64,000 nucleotides of DNA from Rhabdobacter roseus (GTDB lineage: Bacteria > Bacteroidota > Bacteroidia > Cytophagales > Spirosomataceae): NCBI RefSeq assembly GCF_014202275.1, contig NZ_JACHGF010000012.1:1-64000 (forward strand), given 5' to 3'. Numbering within the stretch: position 1 is the stretch's first letter; the number at the start of each line of letters is the position of its first letter. This document shows positions 1 to 9,061 of the stretch, in pieces. The translations under genes were made by a program, and so were the position numbers. Under the pieces are notes generated by a model. That model made no database searches and was not told the DNA's origin. It saw nothing but the letters and a program-made list of their open reading frames with translations.

Positions 1-84
1 AAGAACATGGCAGCCCAGATAGACTCATTTGCTGATAAGTTCCAAACCTTGATTCAGTTTATGACCCAAGAATTAGTTTTATGA
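1..84 (+). CDS. 3' end of an unidentified gene (partial)
   Basis: An open frame enters from the left edge and ends at TGA 82-84, giving a 27-residue tail that looks like an amphipathic helix (ends FMTQELVL). Too little is present to name a family. The tail is followed by an AAAGTACC/GGTACTTT inverted repeat at 110-143, which fits a gene end facing the convergent peptidase gene. The reading frame is seen directly; that it is a real gene is inferred. Confidence 0.45.
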   Translation, partial: KNMAAQIDSFADKFQTLIQFMTQELVL

Positions 85-109
85 GAAAGCCCTGTTCATG
101 TCAGTAAAT

Positions 110-143
110 AAAGTACCACCGCTTTGAAGAAGCAAGGTACTTT
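110..143. terminator. Stem-loop between convergent genes, built on the GGTAC motif
   Basis: AAAGTACC (110-117) pairs perfectly with GGTACTTT (136-143). Inside the loop GCTT and AAGC can add a short second stem. It lies between a plus-strand gene end (84) and a minus-strand gene end (180), so a bidirectional terminator role is plausible. There is no strong T-run, so this is an inference. Confidence 0.4.
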
Positions 144-179
144 CATAATGGATTTCCTTGCCCTCGTTAGCGCGGCTTT

Positions 180-1340
180 TTACTTTATTCTATTATACTT
201 TTTTAGCAAATCAATGACTAAGCCATGAGGAAGCGCATACGCCTTGTTGCCGTTGATGCCCTCCGTCGTCTCCGCGGCAACCATCGCATTTATAATGGCT
301 TCCTCAGTGGCTTGAACCGTTGCCTCAAACAAGGGATTTATGAAATCATTTGGTAACTCATCAACTTTGGTGAAGTTCTCCCTTTGAAAGGCCGAAGGGT
401 TGGCCGTAGAAAAGGCAATGAATATGTCGCCGGAACCGTTCTCGCCACGTCCGCCCACGATGCCTACGCCAATGGGTACCCTGGCCGCAATTCTTTTTAA
501 TTGGTGCGGCAACAACGGAGCATCTGTCGCAACTACCACGATGATGGAGCCGTCCCCTTCTTGTCGGTACGAGGGGGGCGCTTTAAATTCATAGTTGAGC
601 GTGTCTCTTAATTCTTGTCCTATGGGCACGCCCGCAATGGTAAAATTGCGTTTACTTCCAAAATTCGATTGGACCAATACCCCCACCGTATAGGTTGAGT
701 CTTTGATCTTTACCACTCTTGATGAAGTTCCGGTGCCGCCCTTAAAGCCCAAACACATCATTCCGGTACCTCCACCCACATTGCCTTCTTGTACAGAACC
801 GGATTTGGCATTGTCCAATGCTTCATACGCATGGCTTTCCTTTACGTGAAAACCATAAATATCGTTTAGGAAACCATCGTAGGTTTCAGCAACAACCGGA
901 TACGTATACCAAAAGTCTTCTTTATACCAACCCGTTTTTACAAACCACTTCAACACGGCGTCTCGCACGGTACCTACGCTATTGGTATTTGTGATCATGA
1001 TGGGCGTTTCCAAAAAACCTGATTCGGTTATCCAGGTCGTTCCGGTCATTTCACCATTGCCGTTGAGCGAATACCAGTTCGCAAAAACTGGATTGTTGTT
1101 TCTGCCCCTGGGTAAAATGGCCGTGACGCCCGTTCTAACCGGACCTTTTCCCCTTACGTTTTTTCCTTGTCCCGAAACGAGGGTACTGTATCCCACTTCC
1201 ACCCCTTTTACATCCGTTATTGCGTTGAACTTGCCGGTGATGCCGTGAAAAGGAATTCCAATATCCCGGGCTCTTGGCTTCTGTCCAAAGAGGGGTGCCT
1301 GAACAAGTAGGAGTGAGCAAGCCAGTAGTAAATAGTTCAT
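180..1340 (-). CDS. P1 family (DmpA-like) aminopeptidase, exported
   Basis: The 386-aa product matches the P1/DmpA family of autoprocessing N-terminal-nucleophile aminopeptidases (L-aminopeptidase/D-esterase). Visible signatures are the glycine-rich GNVGGGTGM segment near residues 187-194 and the self-cleavage site DGSIIVVVATDAPL, where Gly264-Ser265 would be cut to expose the catalytic serine. Family members cleave N-terminal residues from short peptides, amides or esters; the substrate here is unknown. Residues 1-19 (hydrophobic, ending FGQ) look like a signal peptide, so the enzyme probably acts in the periplasm. Length is normal for the family. It stands alone, with no operon partner on its strand nearby. 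Confidence 0.92.
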   Translation of the reverse strand: MNYLLLACSLLLVQAPLFGQKPRARDIGIPFHGITGKFNAITDVKGVEVGYSTLVSGQGKNVRGKGPVRTGVTAILPRGRNNNPVFANWYSLNGNGEMTGTTWITESGFLETPIMITNTNSVGTVRDAVLKWFVKTGWYKEDFWYTYPVVAETYDGFLNDIYGFHVKESHAYEALDNAKSGSVQEGNVGGGTGMMCLGFKGGTGTSSRVVKIKDSTYTVGVLVQSNFGSKRNFTIAGVPIGQELRDTLNYEFKAPPSYRQEGDGSIIVVVATDAPLLPHQLKRIAARVPIGVGIVGGRGENGSGDIFIAFSTANPSAFQRENFTKVDELPNDFINPLFEATVQATEEAIINAMVAAETTEGINGNKAYALPHGLVIDLLKKYNRIK

Positions 1341-1473
1341 AAGAATCAGTTTGTGAGGGATAATCTAACGGGTAAAGCAATACTGATAGCTGGATTTTTT
1401 AAGTATCGTTAGGGAGGGTCTCTCCAACCATTCACTCAGCGCATGGGATTGGTTAGTTTTCTCGTTTTAGGGC

Positions 1474-2385
1474 TTAAATTGCTATTTGATTCCTGTTTTC
1501 TTCTATCCATTTTTTAAAAGATTTTAGGGGAAGGCCATAGCTGCTCGTTTCTTTAAGGTCAAAACCCCATCCTGGCACATCGTTCATCCATTGGTGAGAT
1601 TCAACTGTTCCCTGAAAAAGCCCACGCCTTATGCCGTCAACAGCATTAACTTTTTCGTAAATTACTGTTTTGTACACTGTCTTACTTAGTATGGCAGCAA
1701 TCTCTCTCATAGAAAGTTCATCTGCGGCTATGTTAATATCTTTTTTGTGAAATTTTTCTGGATTTTCAAAACCAATTCTTGCAAAAAGAGCAGTATCTTG
1801 TCCGCAATTTAGTTTTATGGGGGTTTCAGGGTTCAACACGCCAAATAATTTTCCAAATTTTAATTCAGGTGCCATATAGGTAGACAATGGCTCGGTAAAA
1901 TTCTCCATAAAAAAACTTGGATGTAAAATTGTCCAATTTGAAAACCCTCCTTGACGAATATACTCTTCTGCTTGATACTTATTTTCCCACATTTGGGAAA
2001 GTATTTGGGATTTGTTCCATCGAGGAAAAATATTTGTCCCTACTACGGATGTGTGTATTATTTGCTGGACTCCTGCGTTCAATGCTGACTCAACCATATT
2101 TTTTGTATTACGAGGCTCTACAGAGGGGTCCTTGGGATCTGAATATTGTGCGGAAAATATAGCTTCAACATCTTTCATTACCGGAATAAGGGAGTCTGGG
2201 TCGCCTAAATCACCTTGTACTATTTCAGCGCCCAATTGTTCAATTTGTTTAGCAGCTAATGAGTTAGGATTTCTCGTCAATACACGAACAAGATGTCCAA
2301 ATTGTAAAAGCTCTCTGGCTACATTTCCACCTTGTGTTCCTGTTCCTCCTACGATTAGGATTGATGGAGATTTTTTGTTATTCAT
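1474..2385 (-). CDS. NmrA-like NAD(P)-binding oxidoreductase
   Basis: The 303-aa product has an N-terminal Rossmann fold with the NAD(P) loop GGTGTQGGNVA at residues 13-23, an Arg-rich TRNP strand at 37-40, and the general NmrA/HSCARG fold. These proteins belong to the atypical short-chain dehydrogenases and act as redox sensors or quinone/aldehyde reductases. No substrate can be assigned. The C-terminus (SYGLPLKSFKKWIEENR) matches the usual end of the group. The gene and its flanks are AT-rich and lack the GGTAC motif common in the rest of the window. Four AGTAAC repeats about 115-145 bp upstream could be regulator sites. Confidence 0.85.
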   Translation of the reverse strand: MNNKKSPSILIVGGTGTQGGNVARELLQFGHLVRVLTRNPNSLAAKQIEQLGAEIVQGDLGDPDSLIPVMKDVEAIFSAQYSDPKDPSVEPRNTKNMVESALNAGVQQIIHTSVVGTNIFPRWNKSQILSQMWENKYQAEEYIRQGGFSNWTILHPSFFMENFTEPLSTYMAPELKFGKLFGVLNPETPIKLNCGQDTALFARIGFENPEKFHKKDINIAADELSMREIAAILSKTVYKTVIYEKVNAVDGIRRGLFQGTVESHQWMNDVPGWGFDLKETSSYGLPLKSFKKWIEENRNQIAI

Positions 2386-2731
2386 AAATTATTTTTTTGT
2401 TTCAGGCTTGATTTTACCTTTATGTAAAGCCAATAAGTACTTGTTTGAGGAGGTAAATTTAGAAACTTATTATTTATTTTTGATACCAAGTATAAAAAAG
2501 TAACAGTAACTTTTAAGTAACAAAGTAACTTACGACAGGAAACATTTTAAAGTCTACAGCGTGAAAAAAGAATAGTACAGTAGTCTACGATTCAATGGGT
2601 GTACTCCAAGATATTTCCAATAAAATGCAAGCAAAGAATTAAAAGACTTAGAAATGAATAAAACTTGTTGGTAGTACAAGGAAAAATCCCCCCAGGCAAC
2701 GATTCATGGGGGTCGGTGACGTTGATCTTCA
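2386..2731. other. 346-bp gap upstream of the NmrA-like gene
   Basis: No convincing gene is present; the one short open frame here (2592-2789) mostly overlaps the next gene out of frame. The gap is AT-rich and holds four AGTAAC hexamers (see separate entry). It should contain the promoter for the NmrA-like gene and the end of the SnoaL-like transcript. Confidence 0.5.
2499..2529. promoter_or_regulatory. Cluster of four AGTAAC direct repeats, possible operator
   Basis: AGTAAC occurs at 2499-2504, 2505-2510, 2516-2521 and 2524-2529, upstream of the minus-strand NmrA-like gene. NmrA-like reductases are often controlled by HxlR- or MarR-type redox regulators (established for the family). That these repeats are such an operator is inference; no regulator gene is adjacent. 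Confidence 0.3.
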
Positions 2732-3079
2732 CTAGGCTTTGATGACAAATGCTTTTAACCCGGCCATTTTGCCGTCGCGGAAGCGCCATACGTCGCAGTA
2801 GGTGTAGCGGACTGTTTTGCCGGTTTCATCCTTGAGGTTGATGGTGCCCAGGGCCGTTACAAAATCTCCTTCGGCTATCAACTGCTCCACCCTAAATTGG
2901 GGCGGCTCTGCGTAGGCCGTGGCCATCCACTGCCGAACGGCTTCCTTCCCTTGCAGGGTAACATCACCCACAAATACCCACTCGGTATCTTCCGTGCAAT
3001 ACGCCAGAAAACCCTCGTAGTCTCCTTCCTTAATGGCCGCATTGGCTTTTTCTAAAATGGCTTTGTTGTGTTGGGGCAT
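2732..3079 (-). CDS. SnoaL-like / NTF2-fold protein
   Basis: The 115-aa product fits the nuclear transport factor 2 / SnoaL-like superfamily: an N-terminal helical part with the typical EGDYEGFLAYCTEDTEWVF stretch (residues 18-36), then a curved sheet ending in CDVWRFRDGKMAGLKAFV. This fold includes ketosteroid isomerases, polyketide cyclases and many small proteins of unknown function. No catalytic residue can be assigned with confidence. It has no signal peptide and so is probably cytoplasmic. It is transcribed alone, 346 bp before the NmrA-like gene on the same strand. Confidence 0.8.
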   Translation of the reverse strand: MPQHNKAILEKANAAIKEGDYEGFLAYCTEDTEWVFVGDVTLQGKEAVRQWMATAYAEPPQFRVEQLIAEGDFVTALGTINLKDETGKTVRYTYCDVWRFRDGKMAGLKAFVIKA

Positions 3080-3304
3080 GGTGCTGGTGGTTTATGTGGT
3101 TGTGGGAATTTTTGGGCTTGTCAAAAAATGGACTAAAAGTGTTTATGAAGTTGTGGTATTTGAAAAACGTTACTTTCAGTCAAAAAAAGTAAAATAGTGA
3201 TTTGAAATCAAATGCCTAACGTCCTAATACAGTTTATAAAAATATTGTTAACCGTCCCCTTTCCCTCCTCTCAATCAAACGAGTTGTAATTTGAAGTGAG
3301 TTCA

Positions 3305-3856
3305 CTATTTTAAGCTATCATTATTTGTAATTTTTTGAATTATAGTATCGGGTCTACTGTTGATTGTTTTATTGCCCAGAGAAAGTGTTCTAAAGGTATT
3401 TAAACTATCTTTTAGTAGCTTGTTTTCTTGCCGCAGCTCTATATTTTGTTTATCAGAGTATAAGTTGCCAAAAAAGAGACCTATGCTAAGAAGCCCTGTC
3501 CCGATCAGAGGGATTAGTGTCCAAAGAGCTGTCTCGCTTAGTTGGTTAAGAAAGTTTTGTTTAGGTTGTTTAAATAGTCCTTTTTGTTCTAATGTCTCAA
3601 TACAGTTGTCAAGAAAACGTTTTGCTACAATAGGCTTTTCAGCTAACCACCGTCGTACATCTTCTGGGCGGTCCCAGCTTGATGCTTTAACATTAAAACT
3701 AAATTGGGAAATAAATGAAAATTCGGGTGAGTCTTCCCCAAAAAAATCTTTGATATAAGAAGCAGTTTGAAATACCCAATTCAGATTTTCATTGCCGAAG
3801 TCGTCTAGCTTGTCCTTCTGGGTTTTTAAAATACCTATTGCTTTTTTAACAGTCAT
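3305..3856 (-). CDS. Unknown protein with one membrane segment and a coiled coil
   Basis: The family is not recognised. The 183-aa product has a soluble N-terminal part of about 110 residues (TVKKAIGILKTQKDKLDDF start, then WDRPEDVRRWLAEKP), a hydrophobic segment near residues 117-135 (ALWTLIPLIGTGLLSIGLFF) and a short predicted coiled coil (SDKQNIELRQENKLLKDSL). The tail is polar. The gene is AT-rich and lacks the GGTAC motif. Nothing nearby suggests a role, and a horizontally acquired origin is possible. Confidence 0.6.
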   Translation of the reverse strand: MTVKKAIGILKTQKDKLDDFGNENLNWVFQTASYIKDFFGEDSPEFSFISQFSFNVKASSWDRPEDVRRWLAEKPIVAKRFLDNCIETLEQKGLFKQPKQNFLNQLSETALWTLIPLIGTGLLSIGLFFGNLYSDKQNIELRQENKLLKDSLNTFRTLSLGNKTINSRPDTIIQKITNNDSLK

Positions 3857-4101
3857 TGTTGCTTTTTTCTGAAACGGGTTGCCAATAAAAGTGACGCCTA
3901 AATATACAAAAAAGAATGTAGTACTTTTTGTATTAATTTTACACTTATTTAATATAAAAATGACTTTTATGGGCGATAGTTCTTAGGGCACAGCCCCATA
4001 AATGGTAAAGCAACTCCGCTTAAAGACATCCTGGTTCCAGACTTCACCGAGAACAGGGTTCTTTAAATTAAAAACTCATAATATCTGGCCAAGTACCCTC
4101 C

Positions 4102-5259
4102 CTAGTACCTTTCCCCCGCGCCGCCGCCGCCAAAATCCCCGCCGCCCAGCTGGAAGTCGGGGGTGTCGGGGGTGAGGCTTTGGGTGGTGTGCGAAAGTAC
4201 CACCGCTTCGATCAGTGGGGGTACTTCGGAGGGTACCTCGGGGACGTAGCTAAAGCCCAGCCGAGGCGTTTGGAGCAGCCGGATGAGGGTATACGCCAGC
4301 GCCGTGATGAAAGTACCTCCCAGCACCAGCAGCCACGCGGCAGGTACCCAGGGATAGTAGTACTGCACGGTAGCCACCGAGGCGGTCAGGCCCAGCAGCG
4401 CCAGCAGGAGCAGGCTGCGGTCGCGCTGGCGAATGCCCCGGTACAGGTACCCCAGCGGAATCAGGAAGGTGAGCAGCCAGAAGAAACCCGCAAAAGCAAT
4501 CTCGGGCGAAACCGCTTCGTAACGGCCGTTGAGGGCGGCGTTGGCCTCGCGCACCACGCCGTAGTTGCCGCAGAGGTACACCACCACCAGGGTGGCCAGG
4601 CCTACCCATTCGAGGGCGGTTTGCCAGTAGTAGGCGCCGGGCCGGGTGAGCTGCCGCCGGGTCCAGGCGTAGACAAGTACCCCCAGCAGCAGGCCCGCGA
4701 AGGGCAAAAGTACCCGCCCGAGCGGGAACTGGAGCAGGAGCGAAAAAACGACCGTGCACAAAGTACCTAGCGCCGCCAGCGCCAGTACCGGCTCGCCCGT
4801 GCTGTAGGCGATCAGGAACAGCACCGGCAAAAACACCAGCGCGGCCACCCACACTTCCTGGAGGCGCAGGAGCTCGTATAGCTCAAAAACGGGTACACAA
4901 AGCGCGCCCGTGATGCCGTAGAGCAGGGCGTTATCGGCCCCGGCGAAGCGCAGCTTTTTGGTGCGGATGAGGCGAACCAGCAGGTACCCCGCCAGGGCGG
5001 CGTAGGCCAGGGAGCAGATCGAAAAGCCGAGCAGCTCGACGAAAAATAAACCAAAAAAGGAGCCGCCGAACAAAAACGCCAGGCTGCCGAAGAGAAACAA
5101 ACCTACTTTCACGAAAAAGTGCGGCGCGTAAGGTACATCGGCGTGGTGGGCCTGGATGGCGTCGAGCTGGTCGTCGGAGAGGAGGGCTTCCTGATGCAGG
5201 CGCTGGGCTAGCTCCTGGGCGTAGCGATGGCGGAGGGGGGCGTCAGGGTATAGTTTCAT
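4102..5259 (-). CDS. Polytopic membrane protein, DUF2157-like, second of a pair
   Basis: The 385-aa product starts with a soluble region of about 45 residues (AQELAQRLHQEALLSDDQLDAI, resembling the start of DUF2157 proteins), followed by about ten hydrophobic segments. It ends in a glycine-rich tail, LGGGDFGGGGAGERY. DUF2157/DUF4401 proteins are integral membrane proteins of unknown function. Its start overlaps the end of the upstream gene by 17 nt (5243-5259), so the two are probably translated together and may form one complex. The gene is full of GGTAC motifs, giving many KYP, GYL and STL tripeptides. The family assignment is tentative. Confidence 0.75.
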   Translation of the reverse strand: MKLYPDAPLRHRYAQELAQRLHQEALLSDDQLDAIQAHHADVPYAPHFFVKVGLFLFGSLAFLFGGSFFGLFFVELLGFSICSLAYAALAGYLLVRLIRTKKLRFAGADNALLYGITGALCVPVFELYELLRLQEVWVAALVFLPVLFLIAYSTGEPVLALAALGTLCTVVFSLLLQFPLGRVLLPFAGLLLGVLVYAWTRRQLTRPGAYYWQTALEWVGLATLVVVYLCGNYGVVREANAALNGRYEAVSPEIAFAGFFWLLTFLIPLGYLYRGIRQRDRSLLLLALLGLTASVATVQYYYPWVPAAWLLVLGGTFITALAYTLIRLLQTPRLGFSYVPEVPSEVPPLIEAVVLSHTTQSLTPDTPDFQLGGGDFGGGGAGERY

Positions 5260-6238
5260 GGGGAGGGGGCGTGAGGGAAAGTATTTTTTTGTAATTCAGG
5301 AAAAACCAAAGTACCCCTACGGCACTGGCTACCACGTAGAGCAGGCCAAAGAAAGCCCAGAGTTCTTCGGGCATGACCCGAAACAGCAGGTACGTGAAGC
5401 CCACGTAGCCGTAGACAACGGCCATGAGTAAAAACAAAAACGACTGGCTGCGGCGCGCGTAGAAGTAGGCCGCCGCACACCCGGCCGCCAGGCCGAGCGC
5501 GTAGAGCAAGGTACTTGCCTCCCAGGCAAATACCCCCGCCAGGGCGGCCACCAGAAACAGGTTGCCGCCCAGCAGCCAGTAGGTGTACGAAAAGTGGGGC
5601 TTGATGGCCCGCCGCTCCAGCAGGTAGCTGGCTCCTACCAGCAAGGTACCTACGCCCAGGGCGGTGAGCACCAGCCGGGGATCGGACAGGTCGTTGGTGG
5701 CCCAGACGCGCAGCGGCGTGACGGTGAGCCCGGCCCAGGAAGCCAGCGCCGTGAGGCCCATCGAGAGCACGCCGCGGTGGTCGAAGCGGTAGGCGCAAAA
5801 CAAAAACAGCAGCGCGGGCAGCAGCGTAGCCAGGCCGTAGCGGGTGCCGAAGAGCTGGTAGCGCCACTGCGCGTAGCCTTCCAGCACCAGAAACAGCGTG
5901 CAGCCCAGCAGCAGCACGTAGTCGGCCAGGGGCTTGGGGCTGGCTACGTAGGCGGTGCTCAAGGGCGGGCGGTGGCGGTAGGCGTAGTAAAAGCAGCCCG
6001 CCGTGAGCAGGGCCAGGAGGATCAGTAGCGCGTCGTGCCCGATGGTGTCGATGTGCTGGTAGATGACGATGCCGAGCCCGGCCGCGAGCAGCAGTACGCC
6101 CGTACTGAGCAGGCTTCGCAGAAACAGGAACAACGAGACGGGCCGCGAGCGTTCGCGGGCTTCGAGACGTTGGCGCTGCTCGGGCCCCACGAACTGGCGT
6201 TCCTGCCATTCGTTCAGGATGTTGGTAAGTACGTTCAT
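5243..6238 (-). CDS. Polytopic membrane protein, DUF2157-like, first of a pair
   Basis: The 331-aa product has a short soluble N-terminus (NILNEWQERQFVGPEQRQRLE), then roughly ten membrane segments starting with a leucine-rich helix near residues 41-62. The helix-poor N-terminus followed by a membrane bundle matches DUF2157-type proteins, whose function is unknown. It is the upstream partner of a similar 385-aa protein with which it overlaps. Both genes read leftward, and no other gene appears to share the transcript. A structural or sensor role in the inner membrane is only a guess. Confidence 0.75.
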   Translation of the reverse strand: MNVLTNILNEWQERQFVGPEQRQRLEARERSRPVSLFLFLRSLLSTGVLLLAAGLGIVIYQHIDTIGHDALLILLALLTAGCFYYAYRHRPPLSTAYVASPKPLADYVLLLGCTLFLVLEGYAQWRYQLFGTRYGLATLLPALLFLFCAYRFDHRGVLSMGLTALASWAGLTVTPLRVWATNDLSDPRLVLTALGVGTLLVGASYLLERRAIKPHFSYTYWLLGGNLFLVAALAGVFAWEASTLLYALGLAAGCAAAYFYARRSQSFLFLLMAVVYGYVGFTYLLFRVMPEELWAFFGLLYVVASAVGVLWFFLNYKKILSLTPPPHETIP

Positions 6239-6412
6239 AAAGGAGAGTCGAATAAAAGCCTAAAAGTAGCTATTTGACGCGGGCTAAGCTATTGACTTCC
6301 AGCGCCACTTAGTAAGTGGCGGATGCCACCTAGTAGCTGTGGTTATTAGCCAGGATAAGGGGGCGGCGGGTTGGACTTTTCACGCCACCCACGCGCGATG
6401 CGCCCCAGGGAC

Positions 6413-9052
6413 CTACTTTTTGGCTTCCAAAAAAGCCAGCAGATCCCGCAGGTCGCTGACGCTGAGTTGTTGTTCCAGGCCGTCGGGCATGAGGGACGTG
6501 GTGATGAGGCCGTAGTCCTGGATGTCTTTCTTCAAAAACGTCCGGAAGCCCGCGCCCTGCGTGTAGAGCTCAATGTCTCGGTCTCCCACGTCGATTTGTC
6601 TACCCTGGTGGGTTTCGCCGCTGTGGAGCCGCACGTACCAGCCCTGCCATTCGGGCGAAATCTCCTCCGAGGGCCTAAGGATAGCCCGGATGAGCTGGCT
6701 ACGCGACTTGGACTGGCCTACGTGTGTCAGGTCTGGACCCAGGGCTCCGCCCCGGCCCTCGACAGCGTGGCAGGCCGAGCACACCGCCCGGACCGAGTAA
6801 AAAACCCGGCGGCCCCGCTGGGCATCCCCCGTCGTCGTCAGGGCTTGTTCCCAGGCAGCCAAGGTACCCGGGCGGGTACGGTCTGGCAGGGCCAGCGCCA
6901 GGGCCAGTTGCTGTTTCAGCGGCTCCTGGGTTTTGCCGTCCGCGTAGGCTTTCTGGAGGGCTTTCCGAACGGGCAAAGTACCTGCGTAGGTACGTAAGTA
7001 GCGAGCGGCTTCCAGCTGCACCTCCGGGGAGGGGTCTTGCAGGAGCGGTACTACCTCGGCGGAGAGGTCGGTGGGCTGACGGGATAGCGCCAGCAGCGCT
7101 TCGGCCCGCAGCAGTACCGGCTGGGTCGTTTGCCGGGCGAGCGGCCCGAGCAGCGCCGCCACCGCGGGCGAGGGTACCTGCGCCAGCGAGCGCACGGCCT
7201 CCAGCCGCAGCGCGGGGTCTTGTTCTTCGGTGAGCAATGCCGTGAGCAGTTCGAGCTGCGTTTCGGGTTTTTCGAGCATCCGGAGCGCCAGGGCCCGCCA
7301 GGCCGACGGACGGGCGCGATCCCGCACAAAAGACTCCAGAAAGTGCGGAGGCAGGTTTCGGGGGATCGACTTAGCGTAGGGCTGCGCGCGGCTGCGGTAG
7401 GCGGTAATGAAGGCCGGGTCGAGGTGCCGGATGGTTTCCAGGTAGGTTTCAAACAAGGCCGGGGAGGGGGTACCTCCGGCCAGGGCGCGGTCCAGCTCGG
7501 GCCGGAGCGCCGTGAGTCCCGCCCGGCCGATCCAGAGCAGTACCCGCTGCCGCACACGTGCGTCGGGGTCGGCCAGGAGCCGCGTCAAAAGGTCGTCGGC
7601 GGGCGGGGTACCCAGCCGTTGCAGGGCTAAAAGTACCCCCAGGCGTACCGCGGGCTCGGGGCTCTGCGTAGCCGTGATTAGCCGGGGACGAAACTCGGGA
7701 CGAGCCAGCGCCATCACGGCCGCGTGGCGCACGAACGGATCGTCCTGGCTTAGGTACTTTGTAAGTGCTTCGAAATCGGTGGATGATTGGATTGCCTGAA
7801 GCAAAGTACCTTCGGAAGGCGGCCCGGCGGGCTCGTACGGGGAGCGAGGCTTGGCCACCGCCTCCGACGGCCGGGCTGCCAGCCGCCAGATCCGCCCCCG
7901 GCCGTGGTTGGGGTAGTCGCGCAGTACCCAGTCGGTGAAGTAGATGGTCCCGGCCGGATCGGTGGCGAAGGCTACGGGCCGGAAATCCGGTCCGCCTTGT
8001 ATAAGTACCTCCGTACTGCCCGTTACGGATGCGCCCTGGGGCCGTAGGCCTACGCGCACGACCCGGCTTTCTTCCCAAATACTGGTCAGGAGCTGCCCCT
8101 GGTAGTCGGTGGGGAGGGCGGCCAGGCTGGCATCGAGCAGGCCGGAAGGCGCTTCGCCCAGCCCCACGGCGTAGGGCAACGTACCCGGTAACTCGCCGTT
8201 CCAGGCCAGGTAGGGGTGGATGCCACTGCCGCCGTACAGGGACTGGTAGCCGTAGTCGCCGCCGGGTAGGATGTGCAGCAGGCGGTTGGGGCCGCGGCTG
8301 TCGGGATCATTATCCGCCGCCAGCAGCCGTCCCTGCGCGTCAAACTTAAGATCCATCGGATTCCAGAAGCCCGTGGCGACTTCCTCAAGGTGGGAGCCGT
8401 CGGGCCGGGCCCGCACGATGTTGCCACCGTCGCCGTAGCCCCGCAGCGAGGTGCCGTCGGTACCTACCAGTTGCCAGGCCGCGCCACTGGTATTACCGCG
8501 CGAAACGTACATCCAGCCGTCGGACGAAAACGTAATACCCAGCAAAGCCGCGTGCGCGTAGACGGAGGCCGGTTCGGTGAGCTCAAGTACCCGCTTTTTT
8601 TCTTCACAAATACCGTCTCCATCCCGGTCGTAAAGTACCCATACGGCCCGCGACGTAACGAGGTAGAGGTGCCCTTCGGGCGAGAACGCCAGGTTGAGGC
8701 CTTCTTTGAACCCCTCCGCAAAAACCCAACTGGAGTCCGGTTGGCCGTCGTGATTGCGGTCCGTAAGTACCTTGATCCTGTCGTCTTTCGGGCCTGGGTA
8801 GTGGGCGGGGGGCAGGTGCGTATGCGACTCCAGCACGAAGATCCGGCTCTGGCGGTCGATGGCAATTCCGATGGGCGTCACGATGTCCGGCTCCTCGGCA
8901 AAGAGCGTGAGCTCGAGCCGGGGGTCCAGCAGGTGGGGGAGTTCCGGTGCGGGGGGCGTTTTTTCTCCCAAACGAAACGAAAGAAGCCAGGCGGCAACCA
9001 GCACAGTAGCCGTAAGCAAGTACCTGGGCGGGGGTAGTTGGGGATGAAGCAT
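6413..9052 (-). CDS. PVC-type heme-binding protein: propeller, HEAT repeats, cytochrome c
   Basis: The 879-aa product is exported (hydrophobic residues 12-27). Order of parts: a beta-propeller dehydrogenase-like domain at about 40-390 with NHDGQPD and DRDGDGICEE loops that look calcium-binding; HEAT-like alpha repeats at about 420-720; and a C-terminal cytochrome c domain with heme site CSACH near residues 757-761 and likely axial methionine in SLMPDGLEQQL. This architecture is the PVC-type heme-binding CxxCH family, abundant in Planctomycetes and Bacteroidota and thought to oxidise sugars or other small molecules outside the inner membrane. It is followed upstream by a TIM-barrel isomerase gene and a larger paralogue, suggesting a shared pathway. 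The substrate is unknown. Confidence 0.9.
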   Translation of the reverse strand: MLHPQLPPPRYLLTATVLVAAWLLSFRLGEKTPPAPELPHLLDPRLELTLFAEEPDIVTPIGIAIDRQSRIFVLESHTHLPPAHYPGPKDDRIKVLTDRNHDGQPDSSWVFAEGFKEGLNLAFSPEGHLYLVTSRAVWVLYDRDGDGICEEKKRVLELTEPASVYAHAALLGITFSSDGWMYVSRGNTSGAAWQLVGTDGTSLRGYGDGGNIVRARPDGSHLEEVATGFWNPMDLKFDAQGRLLAADNDPDSRGPNRLLHILPGGDYGYQSLYGGSGIHPYLAWNGELPGTLPYAVGLGEAPSGLLDASLAALPTDYQGQLLTSIWEESRVVRVGLRPQGASVTGSTEVLIQGGPDFRPVAFATDPAGTIYFTDWVLRDYPNHGRGRIWRLAARPSEAVAKPRSPYEPAGPPSEGTLLQAIQSSTDFEALTKYLSQDDPFVRHAAVMALARPEFRPRLITATQSPEPAVRLGVLLALQRLGTPPADDLLTRLLADPDARVRQRVLLWIGRAGLTALRPELDRALAGGTPSPALFETYLETIRHLDPAFITAYRSRAQPYAKSIPRNLPPHFLESFVRDRARPSAWRALALRMLEKPETQLELLTALLTEEQDPALRLEAVRSLAQVPSPAVAALLGPLARQTTQPVLLRAEALLALSRQPTDLSAEVVPLLQDPSPEVQLEAARYLRTYAGTLPVRKALQKAYADGKTQEPLKQQLALALALPDRTRPGTLAAWEQALTTTGDAQRGRRVFYSVRAVCSACHAVEGRGGALGPDLTHVGQSKSRSQLIRAILRPSEEISPEWQGWYVRLHSGETHQGRQIDVGDRDIELYTQGAGFRTFLKKDIQDYGLITTSLMPDGLEQQLSVSDLRDLLAFLEAKK

Positions 9053-9061
9053 CGAAAGTAC

